From positions 597,793,038 through 597,857,037 of the forward strand of contig OZ010786.1 in NCBI GenBank assembly GCA_963932465.1: 64,000 nt of DNA. Reading direction: 5' to 3'. This document shows, piece by piece, positions 35,231 to 45,119 of this stretch. Source of the DNA: Maratus speciosus. Taxonomy: Eukaryota; Arthropoda; Arachnida; Araneae; Salticidae. The number at the start of each line of letters is the position of its first letter. Positions within the stretch are counted from its first letter, which is position 1. Under the pieces are notes generated by a model, which searched no databases, was not told the DNA's origin, and saw only the letters and a program-made list of their open reading frames with translations. The position numbers and the translations under genes are program-made.

Positions 35231-38200
35231 CTGGGTTGTTTAGCAGAGAACCAGAGAACGGAGAGCTTGGTTTAATTATGTATTGGCGATTTTGGGAAAG
35301 AAGAAAGCAGTGTAGATGTATGTTTAGGAAGATGACGGTATGAATGAAAGGCGAGGGAGGGACAGAGACAAAGGGGCGGGCAGTAGGATATTTTGTTAAA
35401 GATTAGTTGAATTTACGATATGCTTAGGGGAAAGAAGATTTAAAAAAAAAGCAGATGTTACCTTTGTATTTTTTGGCAAAAAAAGAAGTAGGACTAGTTA
35501 GGGGAATATTTTCATCTGTTTTCATATCATGCAATATTTAAAAAAAACTTAGAAGAAAGAGAAATAAAATTCTACTTTAGTAGCAGGTTGTTTAAAATAT
35601 ACTAAGTTACTGAATTTATTTTATAATAGATGTATTTTAGAGAAAAGTGAATTATCGTTTATTTGTTTGCGTATATAATGTTGTTTTAATTCCGTTTTAT
35701 AAATAAAAATGTTCGCAGGTAATATTAAATGCATATAATTTAGATATATATTTTTTAAAGTTTAGCCAATCGATTTTTTTAACGTTCCTTATTTAAACAC
35801 AGATGTGGAAGATATTTTCGGAATCAGGTCGCTCCCCTTTTTTTTTCGTAAACAACTAGGCTGTGTGTGTCTCTCTATGGATATATCTCAATATATTATC
35901 ATGGTTTTAAAAATAAAATTTTAAAAGAGAGTAAATCAAAAACTATAAACATGTGAAAAAAAGAACTTTTTAAAACTTACTCCCTTCCCCCCCCCCCCCC
36001 TCCGGGTGAACGGGCGACTGATTATTGAATTATTTTTTTGTTCGGAAAAGCGTAAAATTTACAGGTGTTCTTATTCAGGAACTAAGTAATAGAATGGCGT
36101 TTTCCTTTTTCCCCCAAAATACCCTTTAAAAAATGCTGTCAAAGTTGAAATTTTTAAACGAAGCACGATAGCACGAGGAAAAGAAAAAAAACTTGTCGTT
36201 ACATGACAAAAATCGTATTTTTCTTGATAAGCAATTAATTTATGTAAAAAAACGGAAAACGCTATTTGATATCGCCATAATAGTTAGGCCTGTCAATTTT
36301 ATAACTTTGTAGTTAAAAATACTGCCGCTGAGCCCCGCAAATTAAAGTTTGTGTGTAAGGGAAAATGCGGTTTTTTCCAAAACTATGAGACCGAGGATAA
36401 TCGCTATAATTTTCCAGCAAAGTTTGAATAAACTACTATTGCCCCTAGTTTTTTTTTTTTCATAACTAGGGGGCTCGGCCCCCTACGAGCTACGCTCGCC
36501 AACCCCCGCCCAGACACCGCAGACTCTAAATGCACGCTAATTTGATCGGCTTTAAAAAGATTTCGAAAGATTGAATTATAATGTAAAAGGCAGTGGGGAT
36601 CTCCCTATAAACGAATTTCTATTCATTTGTCTTTGATTGGGGAATTTTAACGCCAAATCCGCTGCGGTACTGCTTGATTATCTCGTCGACCAATTTCGCC
36701 AAATTATATAAATCGCCAAACCACTCGCCAAATTATACAAATTGACATAATTTTTTATTTTAAATAACAATAGAACAAATAAATTCGTACAACATTAATA
36801 AAAATACAAATAAAACGTCGAATAAAAATAACTTGATGACGTAGATACGTGTAACAACATTTCAAAATAAGCTAATATAAAAGGAATTAAGTAAACACAG
36901 TCTTTGTCTCCTGGTATTTTTTAACAAAGCGAAAAGAAAGTTCTTTTAAATGAGACATTTTAAATTAATCGTTTTTAATCTAACGTAATTTTTACCAAGC
37001 TATTTTTTTCTCTTTTAAATATTCACGTGAAGATACTTTTGTTATAAATGAAATATTATTTGCGCTTTCCTAACAAAAATAGTTGAAAAGATCCTCTCAA
37101 AATATTAAATAAATGTCTAGCGCAATTTCTAAATTTAAACTTTTTTGCAATATTATTTTGTGTTCATTTTATGTAATAACTATAATGTGACGTAAATATG
37201 ACGTAATTTCTCCTACGACTTCTAACGCATGTTAATGAACTTATTATTTTACAATATCCTTTCTCTTTTAAAATTCCCGTGTGTACTTTTTATGACATAA
37301 TTTTTAATAAATTTCTGCTTTTTATACGTAATTATTTAATTTTAATTTGAAAGATTTTTCCTGTTTATAATAGTCACGTGTAAATAAATTTTTAATTTGA
37401 AGCAAATATTATTGCTTGCGCTTTTTATACAGTTGGCAGCAGTTTAAATTAGTACAACTTTCTGAAATCTGTAAAAAATATCTCTAGAAATGCTGAAAAT
37501 TTGAATTTAAAATAGAAATAAAACCTGAAAAAATGAGTCAAAATAAAAAAATTAATGCAATCTGCACTCCGGCAAATTCTAACGCATAAAATGATCTAAA
37601 AATGATTACACTGCCATGTATAGTTTTTGCTGCTATAAAACTTTTTTAGTGGAACGATTTTGTCCAACTTTAGCATTAAATATCTCTTAAAATAATTCTT
37701 CGATTTGAAAACTGTCTGCATCAGCATGTTTATCAAATATTTCTGTATAAAACCACCGATTTTCATATTTTTGTATGCATTATTTTTCTTAATATTAACG
37801 AAGAAAGACCTCCGGTCACAAAAAATTCAAAACCGGCGGCGGCGGCGGCGGTGACAGCGGTAGTTACTTTTTTTTAGAATAGAGAGATTTTAGTATTAGT
37901 AGATTCGGAAATAGGCTGGAGGGGGGGGGGGGCATATTTTTGTATCATATTTTTGACAGTATCTAAAATTAGAACAAATCTATTTTTGATTTCGGTGTTA
38001 CGAGGTCTTTCCAACAATACCCAAACGATACACATACACACACGCATAAAAGAAAGAAAAATCTAGTAACTAAATTAGTCCTTTTTTTTTTCGAAAAATA
38101 TTTGTGAATGGCTTTTAATCTATAAATTTGTTAACACTATCAACTTATAATAGCTCCGTTTTCACTTTTTAAGTACGGAATCCTAAAAAAATCAATGAAG

Positions 38201-38508
38201 AAGAGATCTAAGAATTTAAAATGTTGTGATTGGGGAGGAATTCGGATATTTTCATGGATTCTTGTCCTTGTCAGCAGTAAATTTCACTAACCCCACACTC
38301 TCCGCGCGCACGCGCGCACACACACACGCGCGAAAAAAAAAAAAAATGTTTCCCGTTTTGTTTTCAGCACAGAAAATTTAGACCTTTAAAACTTGATATA
38401 TATAAAAAATAACACTTCAAAACATTTCCACTCCCAGTTAAAAAGAAGGTAAATTTTTAGACATGTTACGGGATTAAACAAGAATATTTCTATATTTTAC
38501 AGTTTGGC
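35231..38508. other. AT-rich intergenic sequence with homopolymer and triplet repeats
   Basis: No gene recognised. Landmarks: poly-C at about 35988-36000, GC-rich patch with GGGGGCTCGGCCCCC at 36469-36483, a (CGG)n run near 37836-37851, poly-G at about 37920-37932 and mixed CG/CA repeats at 38301-38330. Confidence 0.5.
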
Positions 38509-40801
38509 TTAGAGGCATAGGCGTAGCGTCGGGGGGCACGTGCCCCCCCAATCTTCTGTACCCCGAGCGCCAGAACAGAAAGCGTAGGGGGCGCCAAATG
38601 AAGATTTTTTTTTGTCTTTACATACAAATATGCATATGTATATATAACGAATTTGCATAAAAATGTCTCGCAGCCGGAAAATCCAAAAGGAAAACTGAAT
38701 CAAATGCATTAAAATTTACAAATATATAAAAAGATTCATCTATAATAGAAGACTGCAAATAGGATAATCACTAACATTTTCCAAAGCCAGTAGGTCAGTC
38801 TTTACTCCTCTCTTCTGTGTAAAACTGTCCCTCACCGATAACCGATTTCCTGGGGGGTGGGGGGGGAGAGAGTCGTGTTCCCCGGACGTCAGAACGAAAG
38901 GCGAAAAGGGCGCCAAATGAAGATTTTGCTTGATTGTGACTTTTCTGTTGAAAAGATTCCATGAAGGCTATTCTTTTTGGTGCTTGCTTTTTTCCCGTCT
39001 TGCTATGGGCGACGTCAAATGATTGTCCGGTACAATAAAAAGAAAGGGGGTGGGGAAGGAGTCAGGGTTTGAAACTAGGGGGGGGGGGTGCAGAGAGCGC
39101 ATGTGGTCTGGGCGCCTCGCGCAGGGAGCGTCATATGAAAATTTGGTTTGCAGTTTTATACAATATATATATATATGTGCGTGTGAAATTTGTGTAAAAA
39201 ATTTCTAGCCGAAAAGTCAAAAAGAAAAGCTTAGTACAGTGCATTAAAAATGTCAAATAGATAAAAAGATTCGCGTACAATATACAAGACAGCAAATGAA
39301 TAACCCCATTCTTTTTCTTACAATTACTTTTTTACATGTATATCACTATATCTGGCCTTAGAGGAGGCGAGGTCAGGTGGCCGACTGGGACAATAAAAAC
39401 CAAGCGGTCGAAAATTCACAAAATATAAAGTAAAAACTTAATAATTTTGTTGTTGTTTTGAGTCAGACATAAATTTGAAAATTAGCACTAAATTCAGGAA
39501 AGTATCTAGACATATCAATCTATAAATAAGAAGAGTGGTATAAGTGATAATTCCGCAAAACTGATGTAGATAGTACAGGAAGATTTTTACAATACTGAAA
39601 TTCATTTTTATACCTACAGTAAATCCTGGTTTTTTCAGCTCCTAAAACAATGTGACTGATATCACTATGACATTAAAATGCCCCAATTGTAATAATTTGT
39701 AATGCTACAACAACAGTAAAATCTTGAAAAATGAAATCCGTCTATAATGGAATCGTGTTTTAAATGAAAAGAACTACATGGTTCCAACAGAAAGAATACC
39801 AGCAGTTATACCTCCTAAGACGGAAACATGTATAAAGCGGAATTATTTCCGCTTCCTTTCGATTTTTTCCCCAGGTTTTAATGAATAAATATTTGACAAA
39901 GCTGGTTATATATTTCAATATTGCGTATTTTATTGTTACACATTTTAAATTTTAAAATAAGACCGCTACTAGAAACTTTCGTAAATTTCTCTTTGTAAAT
40001 TTACTTTACGAAGGGGGGGCGCCAAAATCGATGTTTTCCCGGAGTGAAAATATAGCTAGTTACGGCCCTGGAAAAAGTGCACAAAGTAAAATGTTTTAGT
40101 AAAACCTATTAAAAGAAAAAAAAAAAGAGTATAGCATTTGCAGTGGTGCAGTAAAAAATCTCTCATAGGGCGCCATGGCTAATAAAGCGCTCCTGCCTTT
40201 ATCCCCCAAAATGATTTTTCTCTTCTTTTTGCCATTTCTAGGCGTTTTGCCATCCTAGGCGGAAATTGTAAAATGCCGCTCTGTTCCTTTTGGTGCAATT
40301 ATTTTTTGCATTACTCTTGGTGCATTATTTTTTGCACAACTTTTGGGGCAATTGTTTTTTGCAACCAACCAAATCCAGTTTTAGAGAAAGGAGGCGAGCT
40401 TGGGCGACATCCTGTGATTAAAAAAAAAAAAAAACCCTCACCCAGAGCGCCATCAGCCGTCCCTGCTTTTACCTTTCTTGTCCTTTTGCCATTTCTAGGT
40501 AGGTGACAACTGAAAAATGTCGCCCATGCCTTTTACTAAAATTACTTTTTTTTTTTACATGCAGACCCGGTCTCTAAGGGCGCGAGGTCGAGTAACTGTT
40601 TACGATTAAAAACTAAGGATTGAAATATATGCAAGATAGAATAGTAACCCCTTCTTTAATGTTTTTAAAGAATATAGCCCGGGCCGAAACTAGGGGGGGG
40701 GGGTGCAGAGGGGTCATGTGCCCCAGGCGCCAGAAAAAAGGTGAAAGGGGGCGCCAAATGAAGATTTTGTTTGTCGATTCATACAAAAATGTAAATATGT
40801 G
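38509..40801. repeat. Cluster of GC-rich 'GCGCCAAATGAAGA' repeat copies
   Basis: Related blocks at about 38512-38700, 38850-39000, 39070-39250, 40010-40070 and 40690-40801 share a poly-G run, GCGCCAGAA and GGGGGCGCCAAATGAAGAT, then a TATA-rich stretch and GTGTGAAAT. Short open frames here are chance. The last copy is the insertion site of the Polinton. Confidence 0.65.
40796..40801. other. Target-site duplication TATGTG (left)
   Basis: Six bases repeated exactly at 55740-55745; 6 bp is the standard Polinton/Maverick duplication. Confidence 0.95.
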
Positions 40802-41164
40802 AGTAGTAGGCAATAGCGGGCTCTGGACCAGCGGCGTTGGCGGCGGTCACGTGACCGGAAGGGGCGTGTCCGAGGAGGCGTGGTCAGAGTTGAGTTGAGT
40901 TGTTTTTTGCTGAATGTTGAGTTGGGTTGAGTTGTATTTTTGCTGAAAGATGAGTTGTAGTGTGCTGAACGCTTTGTTTTTAAGGAATGGCAACACCGTT
41001 TTCCCGTTTTTAACCGGATATTGAGTTGTTGGGTGCTGAATGTTGAGTTGTAGTGTGCTGAACTCTTTGGTTTTAAGCGATGGCAACACCAAGTTGCTGT
41101 TTTATGGAATGGCAACACTTGATTTATATTTTATGGAATGGCAACGCTGAATGAAATTTTAGTT
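40802..41164 (+). repeat. Polinton left terminal inverted repeat (363 bp)
   Basis: Starts AGTAGTAGGCAATAGCGGG; inverted copy at 55377-55739. I see no difference between the two over 363 bp; beyond that only weak similarity (CAGCACA). It contains internal subrepeats of GTTGAGTTG, TAGTGTGCTGAAC and GGAATGGCAACAC. These ends are where the polymerase would start protein-primed replication and the integrase would join. Confidence 0.95.
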
Positions 41165-41246
41165 TTCAGCACAGATTTTTACCAGTCGCTCGTTTCTATT
41201 CGTCCCTGTTGCACAGTATTTTTTTAATTGATTTTTCCGAGATAAA

Positions 41247-42182
41247 ATGGCCATGAAACGCAATGCTGATTCTACCTGTCATACTACAGTGAAAAGAGTG
41301 TGTTCTAGCGAAAATACGATGCAGAGTTTCTCCTTCAATCCGGAAAATGTTCCATCAAATATGTTCCATCTTGGTGAAAGTAATTATGTGGTCGTATCAG
41401 ATTTTTCTGATGTTATTCGAATCCACATAAGATTTTACAAACTGGACTTTTCTGGCCGTTTGAAACCTACAAGACGTGGAATAACACTAACGACATCGCT
41501 TTGGCAAGCACTTTCTGCAGCAATGGACTCGGTTCCTTCTTCAGAATTAAAAGAAATGACTATAATTGAAAACAGCTTATTGCTGTCAACTGAACAGATT
41601 AATGGAATTGGATACATTTCTATTCAACGTTTTTTCCAAAGAAATGACCTTACTCGCAAATTTGTGCCTTCCATCGGCTTAATCAGTCAATCGGAATGGG
41701 ACGAATTAAAGAAGATGCGTAAAGAAATATCTTCGCTTGCTGTACGAGTTATGTTTGGTCGTGTTTTCCAAGGACTTTTGTTATGGGAAGTGCAAAGACG
41801 AACACCAACATCAGTGATCCAGGAAAGCAATGAAGACGCTGAAATAATATTAACGACTTCAATGTCTGAACTCCTAAGTGATTACCTTAAATCAAACATC
41901 GAAGATATATTTATATGTAATGGATGCGAAATGAGTCTGGGAAACCAATTAGGACACGAGTGCGTTACGCAAAACAACGAAATTCGCGCAAGAATTTATG
42001 GAGACAGAGCTTTTCTTAAGATTGATTTAAGCAAATTTATCAATGACTATGTAGAAAGAAATTCTCCGGTATGTAAATATATTAATGAAAATTTTGTAAA
42101 ATCATTGAATATGTGTGCTGTAATTAAAAGTGCTGTTGATTTATATGTAGCTTCAGACCTTGATCCTATGCGATTGTTTTAA
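41247..42182 (+). CDS. PC4-like (two units) zinc-motif protein of Polinton
   Basis: 311 residues, ATG in good context (aaaATGG), AATAAA right at its end. Residues about 39-95 read like the single-strand-DNA-binding domain of transcription coactivator PC4: FHLGESNYVVVSDF, then a beta strand IRIHIRFYKLD, the linker KPTRRGITLT and the closing W...L helix. Residues about 121-162 repeat the pattern in weaker form (YISIQRFF..., FVPSIGLISQSEWDELKKM). Residues 224-239 hold CxxC-x9-HxC, a plausible zinc site. PC4 binds single-stranded DNA and melts promoters as a dimer; two fused units would give a built-in dimer. A role in replication or transcription of the element is inference. It is the only rightward gene separated from the late cluster by a long gap. 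Confidence 0.65.
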   Translation: MAMKRNADSTCHTTVKRVCSSENTMQSFSFNPENVPSNMFHLGESNYVVVSDFSDVIRIHIRFYKLDFSGRLKPTRRGITLTTSLWQALSAAMDSVPSSELKEMTIIENSLLLSTEQINGIGYISIQRFFQRNDLTRKFVPSIGLISQSEWDELKKMRKEISSLAVRVMFGRVFQGLLLWEVQRRTPTSVIQESNEDAEIILTTSMSELLSDYLKSNIEDIFICNGCEMSLGNQLGHECVTQNNEIRARIYGDRAFLKIDLSKFINDYVERNSPVCKYINENFVKSLNMCAVIKSAVDLYVASDLDPMRLF

Positions 42183-42563
42183 ATAAAAAATTTTTTTTTC
42201 AAATATTTTGTCTGTTTTCTTTCGTTGTGAAATCTGCTTTTTTTCTTCTTTTACACTATAGCATTTATATGAAGGAGTTGACTCATCAAATTTTTAGAAT
42301 TGATAGTTCAGAATAAAATAAAAATATAAAAAAAGTTTAATAAAAGTATTATTCGTAATTCAGTTAAATTATTAAAAATATATATAGCATTCATATTTTT
42401 TTGAAAAGGGTCATTTATTGCAGAGAAAATTTTCGAATAGTAACACTTTCTTTTTCCGAAGATTAGAAAATTTTATATACCTTAATTAATATGTTGATGC
42501 TGCCATCTATGGGTTTGTAGATTTTTATGTTATATTTATGCAGTTACTTTATTTATTTAACTG

Positions 42564-42641
42564 GGGGATTTGAACCTAGGTAAAATAGTCTCGTGGCTCA
42601 GTGATTTCCAGGCTTTTAACCACTGAGCCGCGAGGCTATGT
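42564..42641 (-). ncRNA. tRNA-like hairpin inside the Polinton
   Basis: On the minus strand GGCTCAGTGGTTAA (A-box-like, within a D-arm GGCT...AGCC) is followed ~45 nt later by GGTTCAAATCC (B-box-like). No acceptor pairing and only two good T-stem pairs, so not a working tRNA. The sequence instead folds as a 16-bp hairpin: GCCTCGCGGCTCAGTG against CACTGAGCCACGAGAC, 17-nt loop, two mismatched positions. Possibly tRNA-derived; Pol III transcription is conceivable but unproven. Confidence 0.4.
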
Positions 42642-42786
42642 CTTATTGATTCATTTCAAGGTAGAAAAGGAGAAATAATTGAATGATACATTCATTTGTT
42701 AGAGTGTCTTGGAAGTTGTAAGTCGTCGACATTCCATGCTCATGTATAATTGTACGCGTGTTTTAAGTATATATTTTTTCGAAAGT

Positions 42787-42793
42787 GGTAAGT
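42787..42793 (+). promoter_or_regulatory. Candidate 5' splice donor for a late leader
   Basis: GGTAAGT fits the donor consensus. It lies 82 bp before the integrase ATG and upstream of several acceptor-like sequences at capsid-gene starts. Function is inference. Confidence 0.3.
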
Positions 42794-42874
42794 GAAACTA
42801 GAAAGATCGAAGTTTGTTGATTAAAATGATGCGTCTGCGTATAAGTGTATCAAATAACCGCATTTTATGTTGCA

Positions 42875-43918
42875 ATGAAGGAGAGTTATCAAAATCCGTC
42901 AATCGCAGCAAGTTTTGGTGGTGTAAATTCATTATACCGTGTTGCCAAAGGCAAAGTATCGAAGAAAAAGATCCAGGACTGGTTAACAGGAGTGGACGCT
43001 TACACCCTACACAAACCTATCAGGAAAAAATACCCGACGAATCGAGTGGTCGTACGTTCGATCGATCAACAATGGCAAGCCGACTTGGCCGATTTAAGCA
43101 GTTTGCAGAAGCACAATCAAGGTTTTCGTTACATTCTAACCTGCATAGACATTCTATCTAAGTATGCTTGGGCGATCCCTTTAAAAACTAAAAGAAGTGA
43201 AGATATAGTAAATGCTTTTAAAATTATTTTATCAGTAAGAAAGCCTAAGATTTTGCAGACTGATAAAGGAAAAGAATTTAAAAATTCACTTTTCCAAAAG
43301 TTTTTAAAAAAGCAGGGTGTTCGATTTTTTACGACTAACAATAATACGAAAGCTTCTGTAGTGGAGAGATTTAACCGTACATTAAAAACGAAAATGTGGA
43401 AATATTTTACACATAATCATACTTATAATTACCTGAATGTATTAGACCAATTGTTGCAAAGTTATAATAATACTTATCATTCAAGCATCAAGAGAGCTCC
43501 AACCGAAGTGACGTCAGAAAATGAAAGGGATGTTTGGCTCACTTTATATGGAAACATGAAGAACTTAAAAAGAAAGCCATGTGTATTTCAAGTGGGTGAT
43601 ACAGTGCGCATATCTAAACATAAATTAACATTTGAGAAAGGGTACGAAACCAACTGGACAGAAGAACTGTTCGTGGTAACGGAGTGCATACAAAGAGACC
43701 CTCCGGTATACCGAATCAAGGACCTCTTAGATGAATCCATTGAAGGTACATTTTATGAACAAGAACTTCAAAAAGTCAAGTCAAAAGATAATTACGCAAT
43801 TGAAAAAATTTTAGATAAGCGAATGCGTAAAGGACATATTGAATATAAAGTTAAATTCAAAGGTTACCCTAGCAAATTCGACCAATGGATTTCTTCCACT
43901 AATTTATTCTCCTTATAA
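42875..43918 (+). CDS. Polinton integrase (rve, DDE) with chromodomain
   Basis: 347 residues from the ATG at 42875; a longer frame opens upstream only with a GTG. The start MKESYQNPS, followed by FGGVNSLYR and DWLTGVDAYTLHKP, is typical of Polinton integrases. Catalytic residues are D70 (QWQADL), D130 (QTDKGKEF) and E164 (VVERFNRTLK), with 33 residues between the last two. Residues about 240-300 hold the small beta-rich domain that follows the core, and 307-343 are a chromodomain (YAIEKILDKR..., YKVKFKGYP, QWI). The enzyme joins the terminal repeats to target DNA; the chromodomain may direct it to particular chromatin. Intact. Confidence 0.95.
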   Translation: MKESYQNPSIAASFGGVNSLYRVAKGKVSKKKIQDWLTGVDAYTLHKPIRKKYPTNRVVVRSIDQQWQADLADLSSLQKHNQGFRYILTCIDILSKYAWAIPLKTKRSEDIVNAFKIILSVRKPKILQTDKGKEFKNSLFQKFLKKQGVRFFTTNNNTKASVVERFNRTLKTKMWKYFTHNHTYNYLNVLDQLLQSYNNTYHSSIKRAPTEVTSENERDVWLTLYGNMKNLKRKPCVFQVGDTVRISKHKLTFEKGYETNWTEELFVVTECIQRDPPVYRIKDLLDESIEGTFYEQELQKVKSKDNYAIEKILDKRMRKGHIEYKVKFKGYPSKFDQWISSTNLFSL

Positions 43919-43955
43919 AACATTCGTTTAGAATTTTGAACACTCATTTAGCATT

Positions 43956-44699
43956 ATGTCGTTCTACCTTACGCTACCCTCGGATAGTTCGAGGAATTAT
44001 TTTCCTGAGAATAAAATTTCCCATTTTTTTACCAGATTACCTGCTCCTATTGAACTGAAAGGAGAATGGGAAGTGGGGCTAGTAGAATTTATTTACCCGC
44101 ATACCTGGTACAATGTTAATCACAGTACTAACTTAATTGGTTTTGACTTGAATGATGGAAAGATAATAGGTAGACGAATTCCACCTGGGTTTTATGAGAC
44201 AGTACCCGATATTTTGAAAGCAATCACGATAAAAGATCATGAAAAGAAAATATCTTTCACCTACAATGCAATCACGAAAAGAGTGTGTGTTAACGTGCGA
44301 GATAAAGCAAAAGTGATATTTCATAATGGTCTGGCTCAGATGTTAGGATTTGAACCATGTGAAATTGAATCCTTAGACGGCAATATAGAACAAACTATCG
44401 ATAGTCCGTACGTGGCTGATCCGTGTGCCCATTATAGAGTGTTGATGATTTATTCAGATATTGTGGAACCGCAAATTGTTGGAGATGTGTTAGCACCCCT
44501 TCTACGTATTGTTAATGTAACCGGAAAAGACGGTGAAGTGATTTGTGTGAAATTCGATCGACCGCACTATTTACCTATCAGCCGAAAATCATTTGACTCT
44601 TTGGAAATTGTTATAAGGACTCACCTGGGTGAATTGACACCATTTGAGCGCGGGCGATCGTACGTGAAACTTCACTTTCGTCAAAAATATCTCTCATGA
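43956..44699 (+). CDS. Polinton minor capsid (penton) protein
   Basis: 247 residues starting MSFYLTLPSDSS, followed by LPAPIELKGEWEVGLVEF and YPHTWYNV, the hallmark N-terminus of the Polinton minor capsid protein, a single-jelly-roll protein predicted to form the penton at capsid vertices. Length is usual. It starts 37 bp after the integrase stop and its own stop TGA overlaps the next gene's ATG (ATGA). Confidence 0.85.
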   Translation: MSFYLTLPSDSSRNYFPENKISHFFTRLPAPIELKGEWEVGLVEFIYPHTWYNVNHSTNLIGFDLNDGKIIGRRIPPGFYETVPDILKAITIKDHEKKISFTYNAITKRVCVNVRDKAKVIFHNGLAQMLGFEPCEIESLDGNIEQTIDSPYVADPCAHYRVLMIYSDIVEPQIVGDVLAPLLRIVNVTGKDGEVICVKFDRPHYLPISRKSFDSLEIVIRTHLGELTPFERGRSYVKLHFRQKYLS

Positions 44700-45010
44700 T
44701 GTTTGTTCCCTACAAATGTTGCGCGAAATATTTTGAAGATTATTATAGCCATCAGTCGGGTAGCGGCTTGAACTATTACCAGGGTACTACTTTACAAAAA
44801 GGCTATGGATTTGGTGGACTGTTTCGATCCCTTTTTCGTGCAGCTGTTCCCCTCTTCAAATCAGGAGCAAAAGCTGTTGGTCGGCAATTATTTCATTCAG
44901 GCGTGAATGTATTGAATGACCTGTCACGTGGTGATGACATTAAAGTAGCCGCTAAGCGACGGTTAAAAGAAGCAGGACAAAATCTAATGATAAAGCTGCT
45001 ACTAAAGTGA
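44696..45010 (+). CDS. Small Gly/basic-rich Polinton virion protein
   Basis: 104 residues. GYGFGGLFRSLFRAAV and SGAKAVGRQL (about 57-85 region) form an amphipathic basic stretch, and the tail is rich in Lys/Arg (AAKRRLKEAG). Proteins of this shape sit between the two capsid genes in many animal Polintons and adintoviruses and have been compared with adenovirus minor core or membrane-active capsid proteins; the exact function is unknown. It starts inside the penton stop (ATGATG, either Met possible). Confidence 0.7.
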   Translation: MMFVPYKCCAKYFEDYYSHQSGSGLNYYQGTTLQKGYGFGGLFRSLFRAAVPLFKSGAKAVGRQLFHSGVNVLNDLSRGDDIKVAAKRRLKEAGQNLMIKLLLK

Positions 45011-45015
45011 AGACG

Positions 45016-45117
45016 ATGATTGGTTCAAGCCATCACTATAAAAAGAGGAAACGTTCTAACAAAGTGACCACTTGCCGTAAAGTTAAGAAAGCGAAAGTCA
45101 GTGATATTTTCTCTTAA
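45016..45117 (+). CDS. 33-residue very basic peptide (putative core protein)
   Basis: A short frame of 33 codons exactly fills the space between the preceding gene (ends 45010) and the major capsid gene (starts 45120). About a third of the residues are Lys or Arg (HHYKKRKRSNK, CRKVKKAKV) and it ends SDIFS. Its composition and place recall the adenovirus core peptide mu/pX, which condenses DNA; Polintons and adintoviruses often carry a comparable short basic frame. Inferred DNA-condensing virion peptide. Confidence 0.55.
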   Translation: MIGSSHHYKKRKRSNKVTTCRKVKKAKVSDIFS

Positions 45118-45119
45118 AG

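Larger units (their letters stand above)
42183..42874. other. Intergenic spacer between ORF1 and integrase
   Basis: AT-rich. Contains AATAAA signals after ORF1, TATATATAG near 42378, the tRNA-like hairpin 42568-42641, TATATATTTTTT near 42768 and a donor-like GTGGTAAGTG at 42785-42794. Likely promoter/leader region for the rightward cluster (inference). Confidence 0.5.

Noticed and set aside
37836..37865. (CGG)n run as possible coding or fragile site
   Set aside because: Very short and flanked by poly-T and poly-G; no open frame around it.
40714..41118. 134-codon minus frame, repeated at 55423-55860
   Set aside because: Both are readings of the Polinton terminal inverted repeat, made of its ACTCAAC/CAGCAC subrepeats; not a gene.
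42814..43161. 115-codon frame overlapping the integrase start
   Set aside because: Out of frame with the well-supported integrase and opens on TTG; no recognisable domain.
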